A stretch of 64,000 nt of DNA from Vibrio tubiashii (GTDB lineage Bacteria; Pseudomonadota; Gammaproteobacteria; Enterobacterales; Vibrionaceae). The translations under genes and the position numbers were made by a program. Under the pieces are notes generated by a model. It ran no database searches, was not told where the DNA came from, and saw only the letters and a program-made list of their open reading frames with translations. Positions 9,626-19,295 of the stretch are shown here, one piece after another. Where the stretch lies: contig JRWQ01000007.1 in assembly GCA_000775715.1 (NCBI GenBank), positions 62,001 through 126,000 of the forward strand. Reading direction: 5' to 3'. How positions within the stretch are numbered: the stretch's first letter is position 1; each line of letters begins with the position of its first letter.

Positions 9626-10399
9626 TTATTGCGCCGTCATTTTTACATTTAAGTAGTTGTGCCAATGTTGGGCGATGTTCTGGTATTGATACACACAGAA
9701 GTCTTTGCGATCGGCCAGATAGTCGTTTTCCACTTCGTCGAGCAAGTTACGATGCTTTTCTGGGTTACTGCCGTAGACCAAGCATAAGGTAGAGAAGTAG
9801 CGTTGTAGGTCGAAACTGTGTTCGTCAATATACTCGCCAAACTCGTAGTAATCTGGTTTGTCCTCTGACTCAAAGGCGAACATATCTGCAGCACTAATCG
9901 CCGCATCGGCACCATTCTCAACATATTCAATCATCATTAGGGCAGCAAAGTTATCCACGGCATCTTCTTCTTTGCCAAGTATTGGAATGTTTTGGTCTGC
10001 GATGTAAGCGTGGCCAGCTTCGTGAAGTAAGGTGTGAAGCACTGTATCCATCGCTCCAAGCTCGGCAGACTTACCGTATTTTTCGTTATACTTGTTGCCT
10101 TTAAAGTAGTCCAATGCCTCTTGGTAGAACTGATATGGCATTTGTACTACATGCTTATCAGGGTCATACAGTGGGCCATCTTCACTGCCGTATTCTATGG
10201 TCAGTGTTTTGTTAAAGGGAAATAGGTCGTCAGACAGTTCGGTCAGAGTTTGATTCACACCACTTTGCTCAATTTCTGATTTCAACTTAGCTTCAGCGCT
10301 GTTTTCTGGCGTCAGGTAACGAATAGTGATGTTATTTGAAGCAGATACAGATTGAGTTGAAAAAAAGAGCAAAGGCAACAGCACTAGGCGCAAAAGCAT
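9626..10399 (-). CDS. Secreted DUF4344-type putative zinc metallopeptidase
   Basis: This 257-residue protein has a signal peptide (about residues 1-20, hydrophobic core LVLLPLLFF, ending near SVSA). The zinc-binding HEAGH motif lies in TLLHEAGHAYIAD near residue 128 and is followed by EDAVDNFAAL, where a downstream acidic residue could be the third ligand. This arrangement matches the DUF4344 family of putative metallopeptidases, whose substrates are unknown. AAGGA precedes the ATG. It faces away from yibL, with about 235 bp of shared upstream sequence, and lies downstream of no obvious partner. Confidence 0.78.
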   Translation of the reverse strand: MLLRLVLLPLLFFSTQSVSASNNITIRYLTPENSAEAKLKSEIEQSGVNQTLTELSDDLFPFNKTLTIEYGSEDGPLYDPDKHVVQMPYQFYQEALDYFKGNKYNEKYGKSAELGAMDTVLHTLLHEAGHAYIADQNIPILGKEEDAVDNFAALMMIEYVENGADAAISAADMFAFESEDKPDYYEFGEYIDEHSFDLQRYFSTLCLVYGSNPEKHRNLLDEVENDYLADRKDFCVYQYQNIAQHWHNYLNVKMTAQ

Positions 10400-10634
10400 A
10401 AACAGTCCTTATTTAAATAAATGTACTTAATATTGACACAAATACTTGGTCTTGGCTTAACGTTCGCGCACATAGGAAGCTTAAAATGCAAACTCTACCA
10501 CCAATAAAGTCACTTCTATGCTCTCGATCAAGTGGTCAAATAGTGTGATCAGAAATTTGAACGATTATAATTAGGGCAGTGAGTGGGCTTGTGCTACACT
10601 CGCCGACCTTTTCCGTTTCTATATGAGTGTGACC

Positions 10635-10991
10635 ATGAGCCTAAAGCAAGAACTACAAAATATTAATAACCGTCTAGATAACTGCAAACGTAAACTAGAG
10701 GCAGCCAAAGGCCGTGGTGACCAAGAGATGATCACTAAGTTTACTAATGATATCGACAAGCTGACTAAGAAAGCTAACTCAATGAAACACAAACAGAGTT
10801 ACGACATGAACAAAGAGCGCAAGAGCTTGTTAGACATGCCGTTTTCTCGTGAGATCACTAAAGCTGAGCAGGCGGACATGGGTAAGCTGAAAAAATCGGT
10901 TAGAGGTTTAGTGGTGGTCCACCCTATGACGAAACTGGGCAAAGAGCTCCAGCTTAAAGTGATGACAGGTTACGCACCAAAGAAATTCTAA
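10635..10991 (+). CDS. yibL: Ribosome-associated protein YibL
   Basis: This 118-residue basic protein is largely coiled coil in its first 60 residues. The C-terminal half contains [20 protein letters not shown] and then [15 protein letters not shown], which is nearly identical to the signature of E. coli YibL (120 residues), a small protein found with ribosomes. The ATG at 10635 is preferred over one at 10623 by length and family fit. A strong terminator follows. In V. cholerae the homologous gene also sits next to malT, as I recall. The molecular function is not settled. Confidence 0.9.
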   Translation: MSLKQELQNINNRLDNCKRKLEAAKGRGDQEMITKFTNDIDKLTKKANSMKHKQSYDMNKERKSLLDMPFSREITKAEQADMGKLKKSVRGLVVVHPMTKLGKELQLKVMTGYAPKKF

Positions 10992-11018
10992 TTGGTCTTT
11001 ATGACGGATTAACAAGAG

Positions 11019-11050
11019 AGCCAGTACTTTTTAAGGTACTGGCTTTTTTT
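11019..11050 (+). terminator. Intrinsic terminator after yibL
   Basis: The stem AGCCAGTAC / GTACTGGCT with loop TTTTTAAG is followed by seven T residues. It separates yibL from the convergent malT. Confidence 0.92.
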
Positions 11051-11101
11051 ATATCTAGGGTCTGTATACCCCTTGAGCTGACTTTTGCAGCAGTTTGACG
11101 G

Positions 11102-13810
11102 TTAATACCCCATCAACTGAAGCAAGTTTTCTGCGGTTTTGATCGCCTCTTTACGGTTAGCGATATTGAGCTTTTGATACAAGTTACGGATGTGGGTTTT
11201 AATTGTTGTGCCCGCTACGTCGAGTTCTTGAGCTATCTGCTCGTTGCTAAATCCTGAGTAAATCAGACCAAGTACCTGCCATTCACGTTGCGTCAGTGGA
11301 CTAGTTCGAACCAGTTCTGGAATATTTGGGTGGTTGACCAGCTTCTCGACAAACTCTTCATCAAAGTGAACCGAACTACTACGTTGAGTGGTAGAAATGT
11401 CTTTAAGTAACTGCTGAGCACGATGGCGCTCTAAGTCACCTAATTCACCTTTTTGATTCAGCTTCTCAAGAATATGACCAATTTTTTCTCCATCGATTAA
11501 GAAGTTACCAAGCATGCCCGTTTGATTGGTTAGCTCTAGAGCTTGTTTTAAAGACTCTCGAGCCGCGTCATCGTCACCTTGAGATACCGCCAGTACTGCC
11601 TCAACAATCAGGTTACGGTTGATATCCGTCAGTAGGTCGTTGTCTTTGGCTTGCTGTTGTAGGAATGTCAGCGTTTCTGCAGCTTCCGGGTACATTTCTA
11701 ACTCAGTTTGAGCACGAGCAATGTTACGCCACTGCAGTTGGGTAAAGTGGTTGCATGCGGTCTCAGGACGGACTGTCGTTTCTAGCCACTGTTTAATGGA
11801 TGCGAGGTCTCCACGTGCCTTCCAAAACAGAAGTAACGACAGCGAAGCGTTGGCTGTCCAGTCGACGTGGTAGGTAGACTGTTTAAGCAGATGGATAATC
11901 TGGTCGATAAACTTACCTGCTTTGTCCAGCTCACCACGGCCTACAGCAATTCGCGCGAGCATAGAGTAGCTATGTAAGTGCTTACTTTGACTGTGTTCGC
12001 CTAAAACATGAAGGCCTTTATACGCACACTCTTCTGCCTCATCTGGGCGGTTCCAACACCACAGAATCTGAGCGCGAACTCGCAGAAGGAACTCGTGCAA
12101 CGGGATCTGGTGTAGTTGCTGCTCTTCGATAAGCTTGAATGCGTTATCTTGTATCTCGAATGCGGCCTGAACATAGCCTTGAGCAATTAAAATTTCACTT
12201 TGCTGAAGCATGGCCCAAAGCGCTTGATGGTAGACCTGATACTGGCGCGCTAACTTTTCAGTTTGCTGCATCATCGGCAAGGCGCGGCTGAGGTGGCCAA
12301 GTACGTGGTTAACTTCGCCAATCACTGAGGTTGCAACGATGCGGCTGCGGTACACTGTGCTATCAACTTGGCTTAATGCCAACTCTGCCAATTCAAGGGC
12401 CTTTTCTGGTTCGTCTTGGTTAATCGCAACTTGAGCTCGCAGAGCGTTAAACTCACCTTGCTCCTTAGTTGTTAGTACAACGTTGAGCTCTTTCATCTTT
12501 GCGTCTGCTTTTGACAGCAGATCACCGACATCATTGTACCTATGCTGACTTTGCGCCAACCATGCTTGTAACATGCACAGTTTAGGCTCGCTGTAGAGCT
12601 GCTCTGGAGTAAGGATATTGATTGCCTTTTCCAGCGCGATTAGCTCACCGCCATTAAACATGCTCCAACCGTAAAGAGTTAATATGTCTGCGGTAAGTTG
12701 GCCGTTGTCTGCGGCTTGAGCGTGACGTAGTGCTTGATGCGGTGAAGAGAGTTTTAACCAAGCACTGGCAGCGGTTTGGTGAAGTTGCTTCTCTTGTTGA
12801 GGTATCCGTGCGGTACGCTCGTGAGAAAGAAATTCTGCAAATAGGTTGTGGAAGCGATACCAGTTTTGTTCACCTTCAAGAGGATGGATAAAGAGCCCGA
12901 AACGGTTGAGTGACTCAATCATACTCAGCGCATCTTCACGTTGTGTTAACTCGCTGACCAACTGGTCATTGAAGTGATCGAGTACTGAACATTGGAGCAA
13001 GAAAGTGCGTGTTTCGTGGTCGAGTAGGTCAAACACCTCTTCCACTAAATAGTCCCACAGATGGGCATGGTTAAATTGAGAGAAAGATTCTGCTGATTGT
13101 GCCAGGGTTTTATGTTGATGCTGTGCTTGTAGCGCGATCAATTGCAGTGCTGAAGGCCAGCCCTCAACGTAGTTGCGCAGGTTGTCGGCGGTCGCATCAT
13201 CTATTCCGTCGGTTACGCGTTGGTTGAAAAAGCGCGTTGTCTCTTCGGTGTCAAATGCGAGCAACTCATTGCCAATTTCAATCATTAAGTCACGGACACG
13301 CAGGTTCGCTGTGCCAAGTGGTGGCGCTGCACGACTTGTGACCACTAAGGTAATATTATCTGGCATATGCTTAAGGAAGAAGCGCATAGCCTCGTGAATT
13401 TCATCATCAGAAATTAGATGGTAGTCATCCAACACGATGTAGCACTCTTGATGGAACTTCGACATTTCCGTGAACACTTCTCCGAATAGAGAAGGTAGTG
13501 AAGAGAACTGGCGTTTTTCAGCGAGCTTTTGCGAGTTAGGACAACTTCCATCGGTGGCTTTATTCAGCGCTTGGATCAAATAGTTGATGAAGCGGAAGGA
13601 GTCGTTATCGTTTTCATCAATGCTGTACCAGCCAACGTGTGACTTATCAGACAGCCATTGTGCCGCCATGGTTGTTTTGCCGTAACCCGCCGGTGAGCGA
13701 AATAGGATTAATTTATAGAATGGCGCTTGCTGAAGGAGATCTAATACTCTTGGTCTTACTATGGCATTGTGCAGGCGAGCAGGGCGAGTTAACTTAGAAG
13801 GAATCCACAT
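11102..13810 (-). CDS. malT: MalT, maltotriose-dependent activator of the maltose regulon
   Basis: This 902-residue STAND-class ATPase activator has the same length as E. coli MalT (901). The Walker A motif [15 protein letters not shown] lies near residue 37 and a Walker B-like CYIVLDDYH near residue 124. A superhelical TPR-like sensor domain follows from about 440 to 800. The C-terminal LuxR-type helix-turn-helix (about 830-895) reads [20 protein letters not shown] and then [20 protein letters not shown]. The protein binds maltotriose and ATP and activates maltodextrin genes. It is divergent from malP, and the shared 565-bp spacer holds CRP and MalT-type sites. Confidence 0.97.
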   Translation of the reverse strand: MWIPSKLTRPARLHNAIVRPRVLDLLQQAPFYKLILFRSPAGYGKTTMAAQWLSDKSHVGWYSIDENDNDSFRFINYLIQALNKATDGSCPNSQKLAEKRQFSSLPSLFGEVFTEMSKFHQECYIVLDDYHLISDDEIHEAMRFFLKHMPDNITLVVTSRAAPPLGTANLRVRDLMIEIGNELLAFDTEETTRFFNQRVTDGIDDATADNLRNYVEGWPSALQLIALQAQHQHKTLAQSAESFSQFNHAHLWDYLVEEVFDLLDHETRTFLLQCSVLDHFNDQLVSELTQREDALSMIESLNRFGLFIHPLEGEQNWYRFHNLFAEFLSHERTARIPQQEKQLHQTAASAWLKLSSPHQALRHAQAADNGQLTADILTLYGWSMFNGGELIALEKAINILTPEQLYSEPKLCMLQAWLAQSQHRYNDVGDLLSKADAKMKELNVVLTTKEQGEFNALRAQVAINQDEPEKALELAELALSQVDSTVYRSRIVATSVIGEVNHVLGHLSRALPMMQQTEKLARQYQVYHQALWAMLQQSEILIAQGYVQAAFEIQDNAFKLIEEQQLHQIPLHEFLLRVRAQILWCWNRPDEAEECAYKGLHVLGEHSQSKHLHSYSMLARIAVGRGELDKAGKFIDQIIHLLKQSTYHVDWTANASLSLLLFWKARGDLASIKQWLETTVRPETACNHFTQLQWRNIARAQTELEMYPEAAETLTFLQQQAKDNDLLTDINRNLIVEAVLAVSQGDDDAARESLKQALELTNQTGMLGNFLIDGEKIGHILEKLNQKGELGDLERHRAQQLLKDISTTQRSSSVHFDEEFVEKLVNHPNIPELVRTSPLTQREWQVLGLIYSGFSNEQIAQELDVAGTTIKTHIRNLYQKLNIANRKEAIKTAENLLQLMGY

Positions 13811-13998
13811 CTTAATGTCCTCATGCTGTTCCCTTATTCAAGGGCCACGTACTCCAAGTTTGCCGGTACGCTGTAAAGCAATTAGTGTGCAGTTATATTT
13901 GTTGACCAAGATGTTACTTGAGAACAAATCCTGCGTTTATTGATCGACGATGGGTTTTTCGTCTAATTCACATTTTGCCTCTAACTACGCCCCAGTTT

Positions 13999-14014
13999 TG
14001 TGATATTGGTCACT
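13999..14014. promoter_or_regulatory. CRP-binding site 1
   Basis: TGTGA-TATTGG-TCACT matches the CRP consensus TGTGA-N6-TCACA at 9 of 10 defined bases. It lies about 190 bp upstream of the malT start codon. Confidence 0.7.
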
Positions 14015-14182
14015 TTTAGGTGGGATGGAAAACATATTCAAGTCCACGTTTTGCACCGAATGCCATGCAAGTTTCATTAGTTAGTGGTTCTTATTGTGAT
14101 CCAGTAAGCATATTGCTCAATTGATTGGGTTGGTTATACAAAACTTTAATGAGTTTCGTACTAGGGTAATTATGGTCGATGG

Positions 14183-14198
14183 TGTGATCCCTATCACT
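14183..14198. promoter_or_regulatory. CRP-binding site 2
   Basis: TGTGA-TCCCTA-TCACT matches the CRP consensus at 9 of 10 defined bases, and lies upstream of the putative MalT boxes on the malP side. Confidence 0.7.
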
Positions 14199-14273
14199 GG
14201 TGCTCAGATGAAGTGGAATTTAAATGAGAGTTAGATCACTGAAGCCTAGGTAATACGCCCTCTACGCCCTTAC

Positions 14274-14305
14274 TCCTCCTCCCAAATTGGGTTGGTCTAG
14301 GAGGA
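14274..14305. promoter_or_regulatory. Putative MalT boxes in front of malP
   Basis: GGGAGGAGGA on the minus strand (14274-14283) and GGAGGA on the plus strand (14300-14305) match the core of the MalT box (GGGGAKGAGG). Their opposite orientation also makes an inverted repeat that could fold in RNA. Confidence 0.5.
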
Positions 14306-14375
14306 TGTTTCGCTGTTCATGTCAATGCACGATATGGCACAGATGGATTAGAACCTAACAGTGAGATTTCTACTA

Positions 14376-16829
14376 ATGAAACCTACTCAACAGAAAACTT
14401 TTGACAAAGCAGCATTTCAAGCTGACGTAAAGAAGCACCTTTCAGCAACCTACGCAAAGACTGAAGCAACGGCAACAGCGCGTGAGTGGTATCTAGCAAT
14501 GGGCAAAGCGTTGGCGGAACTAACAACGCTTGATTTGCTTGAAACTGAGCAAGACCCAAAAATCAAGCAAGCGAAAAGCGTTAACTATCTATCGCTTGAA
14601 TTTCTAATCGGCCGTCTAACAGGTAACAACCTGATTAGCATGGGTCTATATGATCAAATTACTGATGCAATGGCTGAGCTTGGTCAAAACCTGACTGACC
14701 TTCTAGAAGAAGAGCGTGACCCTTCACTAGGTAACGGTGGTCTAGGTCGTTTAGCAGCATGTTTCATGGATTCATGTGCAGCGCAAGAATTCCCAACTGT
14801 AGGCTACGGCTTGCACTACGAATACGGTCTGTTCAAACAATCATTTGAAGAAGGTCGTCAGAAAGAAGCACCAGACGCATGGCGTGGTGTAGAAGGCTAC
14901 CCATGGGAAGTTGCTCGTCCTAAGCTTGCTCAAGAGATCGGTTTCTACGGCCACGTTGAAGTCGTGAACGAGAACGGTAAAGAAGTTCGCAAGTGGGTTC
15001 CAGGTATGTCAGTGAAGGCGATGCCTTGGGATTTACCAATCGTTGGTTACGAATCAAACACGGTTTACCCGTTACGCCTATGGGAATGTCAGGCAATTGC
15101 ACCATTCTCACTAGAGAGCTTTAACAACGGTAACTACTTTGAAGCGCAGCATGCTTTAATCGACGCGGGTAACATCACTAAAGTTCTTTACCCGAACGAT
15201 AACCACGAGAAAGGTAAAACTCTGCGTTTAATGCAGCAGTACTTCCACTCAGCTGCTTCAGTACGTGATATTTTACGTCGTCATGAAGAAGCCGGTTTCG
15301 CTTTAGCTGACCTGCCTAAACATGAGACTATCCAGCTTAACGATACGCACCCAACTATCGCGATCCCTGAGCTCATGCGTATTCTAATTGATGAGAAAGG
15401 ACTATCATGGGATAAAGCGTGGGAAATCAGTGCAAATACGTTTGCATACACAAACCACACTCTACTTCCTGAAGCGCTAGAGACATGGCCTGAGTCGCTA
15501 ATCCAACGTCTACTTCCACGTCACATGGAAATTATCTTTGAAATTAACCACCGCTTCCTACAAGAAGTTCGTGCAATGTGGCCTGGTGATGGTGAGAAAC
15601 AAGCGAAGCTTTCTATCATTGAAGAAGGTTTCAACCGAATGGTTCGCATGGCAAACCTATGTGTAATCGGTTCATACAAAGTAAACGGCGTAGCAGCACT
15701 TCACTCGCAACTGGTTAAGAAAGACTTGTTCCCTGAGTTCAACGAAATTTTCCCTGGTAAATTAACTAACGTAACAAACGGTGTTACTCCACGTCGTTGG
15801 TTGAAGTTCTGTAACCCTGGCCTATCTAAGCTAATCACTAGCAAGATCGGTTCTGAATGGCCAGCGAAACTTGAGCAGCTTGAAGGCGTTGCGAAGTTTG
15901 CGACGGACGAAAAGTTCCAAAAGGAATTCATGGCTGTCAAGAAAGAGAACAAACAGCGTCTAGCAGATTGGGTGAAAGAGAACATGGGTATCGAGCTTGA
16001 TACTAATGCCATCTTCGACGTTCAAATCAAACGTCTACACGAGTACAAGCGTCAGCACCTAGACTTGCTACACATCTTGTCTCTGTACCACCGCATCATC
16101 AACGAACCTGGTTTCGAGTGCGCACCACGCGTATGTTTCTTCGCTGCTAAAGCGGCACCAGGCTACCACCTAGCGAAAGAGATCATCTTCGCGGTGAACA
16201 AGGTTGCAGACAAGATCAACAATGACCCACGCATCGGCAACAAGCTAAAAGTGGTATTCATTCCTGATTATCGTGTAAGCATGGCTGAGATCATCATCCC
16301 GGCGGCAGACGTTTCTCAGCAAATCTCGCTAGCGGGTAAAGAAGCATCGGGTACTGGTAACATGAAGATGGCTCTAAACGGTGCTCTAACTATCGGTACG
16401 ATGGATGGTGCGAACGTTGAGATTCGTGAGGAAGTTGGTGATGAGAATATCTACATCTTCGGTCTAGATGTCGAAGGCGTCCAAGCGGTTAAAGCGCAAG
16501 GTTACAACCCTTACGACTACTACCACGCTGACCCACTGTTGAAAGCATCACTAGATTTACTTCTAACCGATGAGTTCACTCCAGGTCAACCAGGTCTACT
16601 TCGTGCAACCTACGATAGCTTACTTGACGGCGGCGACCCATACCTATGTTTGGCTGACTTCGCATCTTACGTGCAAGCGCACGAAGAGATGAGCAAACAG
16701 TACCAAGACCAAGCTGGTTGGGCGAAGAAAGCCATCCTAAATACTTCACTAGTTGGTAAGTTCACTTCTGACCGTTCAATCAGAGACTATGTGAACAACA
16801 TTTGGAAGCTAGAAGCGGTTAACCGCTAA
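14376..16829 (+). CDS. malP: Maltodextrin/glycogen phosphorylase
   Basis: This glycosyltransferase-35 family phosphorylase of 817 residues (E. coli MalP has 797) releases glucose-1-phosphate from alpha-1,4-glucans. The glucan and substrate loop NYLSLEFLIGR near residue 70, LGNGGLGRLAACFMDS near residue 120, and the pyridoxal-phosphate site EASGTGNMKMALNGALTIG near residue 660 are intact. The ATG at 14376 is preferred over an in-frame GTG at 14361, which has no ribosome site. It is followed by malQ 99 nt downstream and then by glgB, so it probably serves both maltodextrin and stored glycogen. Control by MalT and CRP is likely from the upstream sites. Confidence 0.96.
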   Translation: MKPTQQKTFDKAAFQADVKKHLSATYAKTEATATAREWYLAMGKALAELTTLDLLETEQDPKIKQAKSVNYLSLEFLIGRLTGNNLISMGLYDQITDAMAELGQNLTDLLEEERDPSLGNGGLGRLAACFMDSCAAQEFPTVGYGLHYEYGLFKQSFEEGRQKEAPDAWRGVEGYPWEVARPKLAQEIGFYGHVEVVNENGKEVRKWVPGMSVKAMPWDLPIVGYESNTVYPLRLWECQAIAPFSLESFNNGNYFEAQHALIDAGNITKVLYPNDNHEKGKTLRLMQQYFHSAASVRDILRRHEEAGFALADLPKHETIQLNDTHPTIAIPELMRILIDEKGLSWDKAWEISANTFAYTNHTLLPEALETWPESLIQRLLPRHMEIIFEINHRFLQEVRAMWPGDGEKQAKLSIIEEGFNRMVRMANLCVIGSYKVNGVAALHSQLVKKDLFPEFNEIFPGKLTNVTNGVTPRRWLKFCNPGLSKLITSKIGSEWPAKLEQLEGVAKFATDEKFQKEFMAVKKENKQRLADWVKENMGIELDTNAIFDVQIKRLHEYKRQHLDLLHILSLYHRIINEPGFECAPRVCFFAAKAAPGYHLAKEIIFAVNKVADKINNDPRIGNKLKVVFIPDYRVSMAEIIIPAADVSQQISLAGKEASGTGNMKMALNGALTIGTMDGANVEIREEVGDENIYIFGLDVEGVQAVKAQGYNPYDYYHADPLLKASLDLLLTDEFTPGQPGLLRATYDSLLDGGDPYLCLADFASYVQAHEEMSKQYQDQAGWAKKAILNTSLVGKFTSDRSIRDYVNNIWKLEAVNR

Positions 16830-16838
16830 TTAATAAGA

Positions 16839-16861
16839 AGCCAAGGCCTTGTGCCTTGGCT
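16839..16861 (+). other. Hairpin between malP and malQ
   Basis: The perfect 8-bp stem AGCCAAGG / CCTTGGCT with a 7-nt loop has no T-run after it. It may protect the malP mRNA end or reduce read-through into malQ rather than end transcription. Confidence 0.55.
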
Positions 16862-16928
16862 CTACTTGTTTATCACAGATTGATAACCCTACAGTTTGAA
16901 GGTGTAAAATAAGCCTTCGGAGAGAGCG

Positions 16929-19109
16929 ATGAAACAAAATAACGCATTAAAACAAGTCGCTGAAATGGCGAGAATTGCCGACAGCTACGTTAGCGCGTGG
17001 GGAGATGAAGCGAAAGTTGAAGACGAAACGATTCGTTACCTACTTGCGTCTTTGGGCTACGACACCACAAATGATGAAACTCTTCTTAAATCAGCAGAGA
17101 AAAAGCATAAGAAAGATGTGCTTGAGCCAGTGCTGGTGGTTCGCGATGGTGAGCCAGTGGAAGTATCGCTTAATTTAGGAGCAAGTGCTCGCGAAAGTGA
17201 GTTTAGCTGGCGTCTAGATACAGAGCAAGGAGAGGTACTTGAAGGCTATCTTCAGTCTCAGATCGTTCGGGATGAACGTAAAGAGGGTGGCCCTTTAGTG
17301 TTTGCATTACCGAGAGATATCGCTTGGGGTTACCACAAGTTGAGCATCACTCGTAAGCGTCGTAAAGCCCCTTATGAAATGACATTAATCGTTACTCCTA
17401 AAGCTTGTTTCAAGCAAGACGGTATTACTAATGGTAAAAAAATGTGGGGACCGAGTGTCCAGCTTTACACATTACGCACTCAGCATAACTGGGGTATTGG
17501 TGACTTCGGCGATCTAAAACAGTTGGTTGCTGATATCGCATCACGTGGTGGTGACTTTGTGGGTCTTAACCCAATCCACTCTTTGTTCCCTGCCAATCCA
17601 GAAGGTGCAAGCCCATATAGCCCATCTTCACGTCGTTGGTTGAACATCATGTACATCGATGTAAGTTCTGTACCTGAGTTTGCATTAAGTATTGAGGCGC
17701 AGCAAAAGGTAGGCAGCGCGGAATTCCAACAGCGCTTACAGAAAGCACGTGAATCTCACTGGGTTAACTACAGTGAAGTGTCTAGCCTTAAGATGAGTGT
17801 GCTTCCTCAGCTATTTTCAGAGTTTAAAAAGCGTCACCTAGACCAAAACTCTGAGCGAGCGCAAGCATTCTTAGCGTTCGTTGAAGAGGGCGGTGAGAGT
17901 TTAATTCACCAAGCGGCATTTGATGCGCTACATGCAAAACTTCATGCAGAAGATTCAAATGTATGGGGCTGGCCGGTATTCCCAGAAGAGCTACGCAAAT
18001 TTGAAAACAGTGCCGTTCAAGAGTTCATCGAGCAAAACCAAGATCAAGTACATCTGTACATGTATCTTCAGTGGGTTGCTGATGTTCAAATTAAAGAAGC
18101 GCAAGCGCTCGCTGAAGAGAAAGGCATGTCAGTCGGTTTGTACCGCGATTTGGCGGTAGGTGTTGCTGATTCTGGTAGCGAATCTTGGGCAGACGATGGT
18201 AACCTTGTGATGGATGCGAGCATCGGTGCTCCACCGGATGTCTTAGGTCCTCTAGGTCAAAACTGGGGTCTACCGCCACTAAACCCTCAAGCGCTTCAAG
18301 CGACCGGTTACGACGCATACATTAAGTTACTGCGTGCCAACATGAAGCACTGTGGTGCACTCCGTATAGACCACGTACTAGGTTTACTTCGCTTGTGGTG
18401 GATTCCAAAAGGTGAAAATGCAACCAAAGGCGCGTACATCTACTACCCAGTGGAAGATATGCTGGCGATTTTGGCACTTGAATCACACCGTCATCAATGT
18501 AGTGTGATTGGTGAGGATTTAGGTACAGTACCAGATGAAATCGTAGACATTCTGCGTGATGCTGGTGTTCACTCTTACAAGGTATTCTTCTTCGAAACAT
18601 CAGAAGACGATGGCGGCTTTATCTCTCCAGCGCACTACGCTGAGCAGTCAATGTCTGCACTTTGTACGCACGATATGCCGACATTACGTGGCTTCTGGCA
18701 CTGTGATGACTTAAAAATGGGTGAAGAGCTAGGTCTATATCCAGATGCAGAACAACTAAAAGGTCTGTTCGCTGACCGTTTGGAATGTAAGCAGGGCATC
18801 TTAGATTCAGTGGCATGGCATGGTTACTTACCTGAAGGTGTTGGCCGTGACGCGCAATACGTACCAATGGACTCTTACTTGGCAGAAGCGCTTCAACTTC
18901 ACGTTGCCGCGGGATCTTCAACGCTGCTAAGTGTTCAGTTGGAAGATTGGCTGGAAATGGATAAGCCAGTTAATATTCCAGGTACTGTGGATGAATATCC
19001 AAACTGGCGTCGTAAGCTATCGATGAATCTAGATGAAGTATTCGCACACGAAGGTGTAAATCGCATTGCGCGTAAACTGACAGAAGTAAGAGCAAAAGCG
19101 AGCAAATAG
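16929..19109 (+). CDS. malQ: 4-alpha-glucanotransferase (amylomaltase)
   Basis: This 726-residue glycoside-hydrolase-77 enzyme transfers glucan segments between maltodextrins and supplies longer chains for MalP. Catalytic motifs are present: the nucleophile aspartate in LRIDHVLGLLRLWW, the acid/base glutamate in VIGEDLGTVPDE and the third aspartate in LCTHDMPTLRGF. The first 150 residues form the extra N-terminal domain of E. coli-type MalQ (694 residues). GGAGAGAG precedes the ATG. The gene is probably co-transcribed with malP and ends at a strong terminator. Confidence 0.95.
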   Translation: MKQNNALKQVAEMARIADSYVSAWGDEAKVEDETIRYLLASLGYDTTNDETLLKSAEKKHKKDVLEPVLVVRDGEPVEVSLNLGASARESEFSWRLDTEQGEVLEGYLQSQIVRDERKEGGPLVFALPRDIAWGYHKLSITRKRRKAPYEMTLIVTPKACFKQDGITNGKKMWGPSVQLYTLRTQHNWGIGDFGDLKQLVADIASRGGDFVGLNPIHSLFPANPEGASPYSPSSRRWLNIMYIDVSSVPEFALSIEAQQKVGSAEFQQRLQKARESHWVNYSEVSSLKMSVLPQLFSEFKKRHLDQNSERAQAFLAFVEEGGESLIHQAAFDALHAKLHAEDSNVWGWPVFPEELRKFENSAVQEFIEQNQDQVHLYMYLQWVADVQIKEAQALAEEKGMSVGLYRDLAVGVADSGSESWADDGNLVMDASIGAPPDVLGPLGQNWGLPPLNPQALQATGYDAYIKLLRANMKHCGALRIDHVLGLLRLWWIPKGENATKGAYIYYPVEDMLAILALESHRHQCSVIGEDLGTVPDEIVDILRDAGVHSYKVFFFETSEDDGGFISPAHYAEQSMSALCTHDMPTLRGFWHCDDLKMGEELGLYPDAEQLKGLFADRLECKQGILDSVAWHGYLPEGVGRDAQYVPMDSYLAEALQLHVAAGSSTLLSVQLEDWLEMDKPVNIPGTVDEYPNWRRKLSMNLDEVFAHEGVNRIARKLTEVRAKASK

Positions 19110-19197
19110 TCTTCGAAGCTACTGTTGCGCATAGAAAATTCATGGTTCCATCACTCTATGTGCGTCAGGAATTGGTTACACTAGTTTCACGCTAACT

Positions 19198-19225
19198 AAG
19201 CCCGCTTTATAGCGGGCTTTTTCTG
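19198..19225 (+). terminator. Intrinsic terminator after malQ
   Basis: The perfect stem AAGCCCGC / GCGGGCTT with loop TTTATA is followed by a T-rich tract. It separates malPQ transcription from glgB. Confidence 0.92.
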
Positions 19226-19295
19226 TATAGAATATCCATAGAGTAATTGTTCGTGTATGCGGACCTTTGAAAGTTCGGTTAGGGAGAAGATTATT

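Larger units (their letters stand above)
13811..14375. promoter_or_regulatory. malT-malP divergent control region
   Basis: This 565-bp spacer has no credible gene. It contains two good CRP half-site pairs (13999-14014 and 14183-14198) and GGAGGA-type MalT boxes near the malP start, listed separately. The layout matches catabolite-controlled, MalT-activated expression of malP and CRP control of malT. Confidence 0.75.

Noticed and set aside
10541-10562. CRP site upstream of yibL
   Set aside because: Only the TGTGA half is good; the other half is absent.
14096-14112. Third CRP site between malT and malP
   Set aside because: TGTGA is present but the second half AAGCA does not match TCACA.
16839-16861. 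True terminator between malP and malQ
   Set aside because: The stem is good but no T-run follows, so read-through into malQ is expected.
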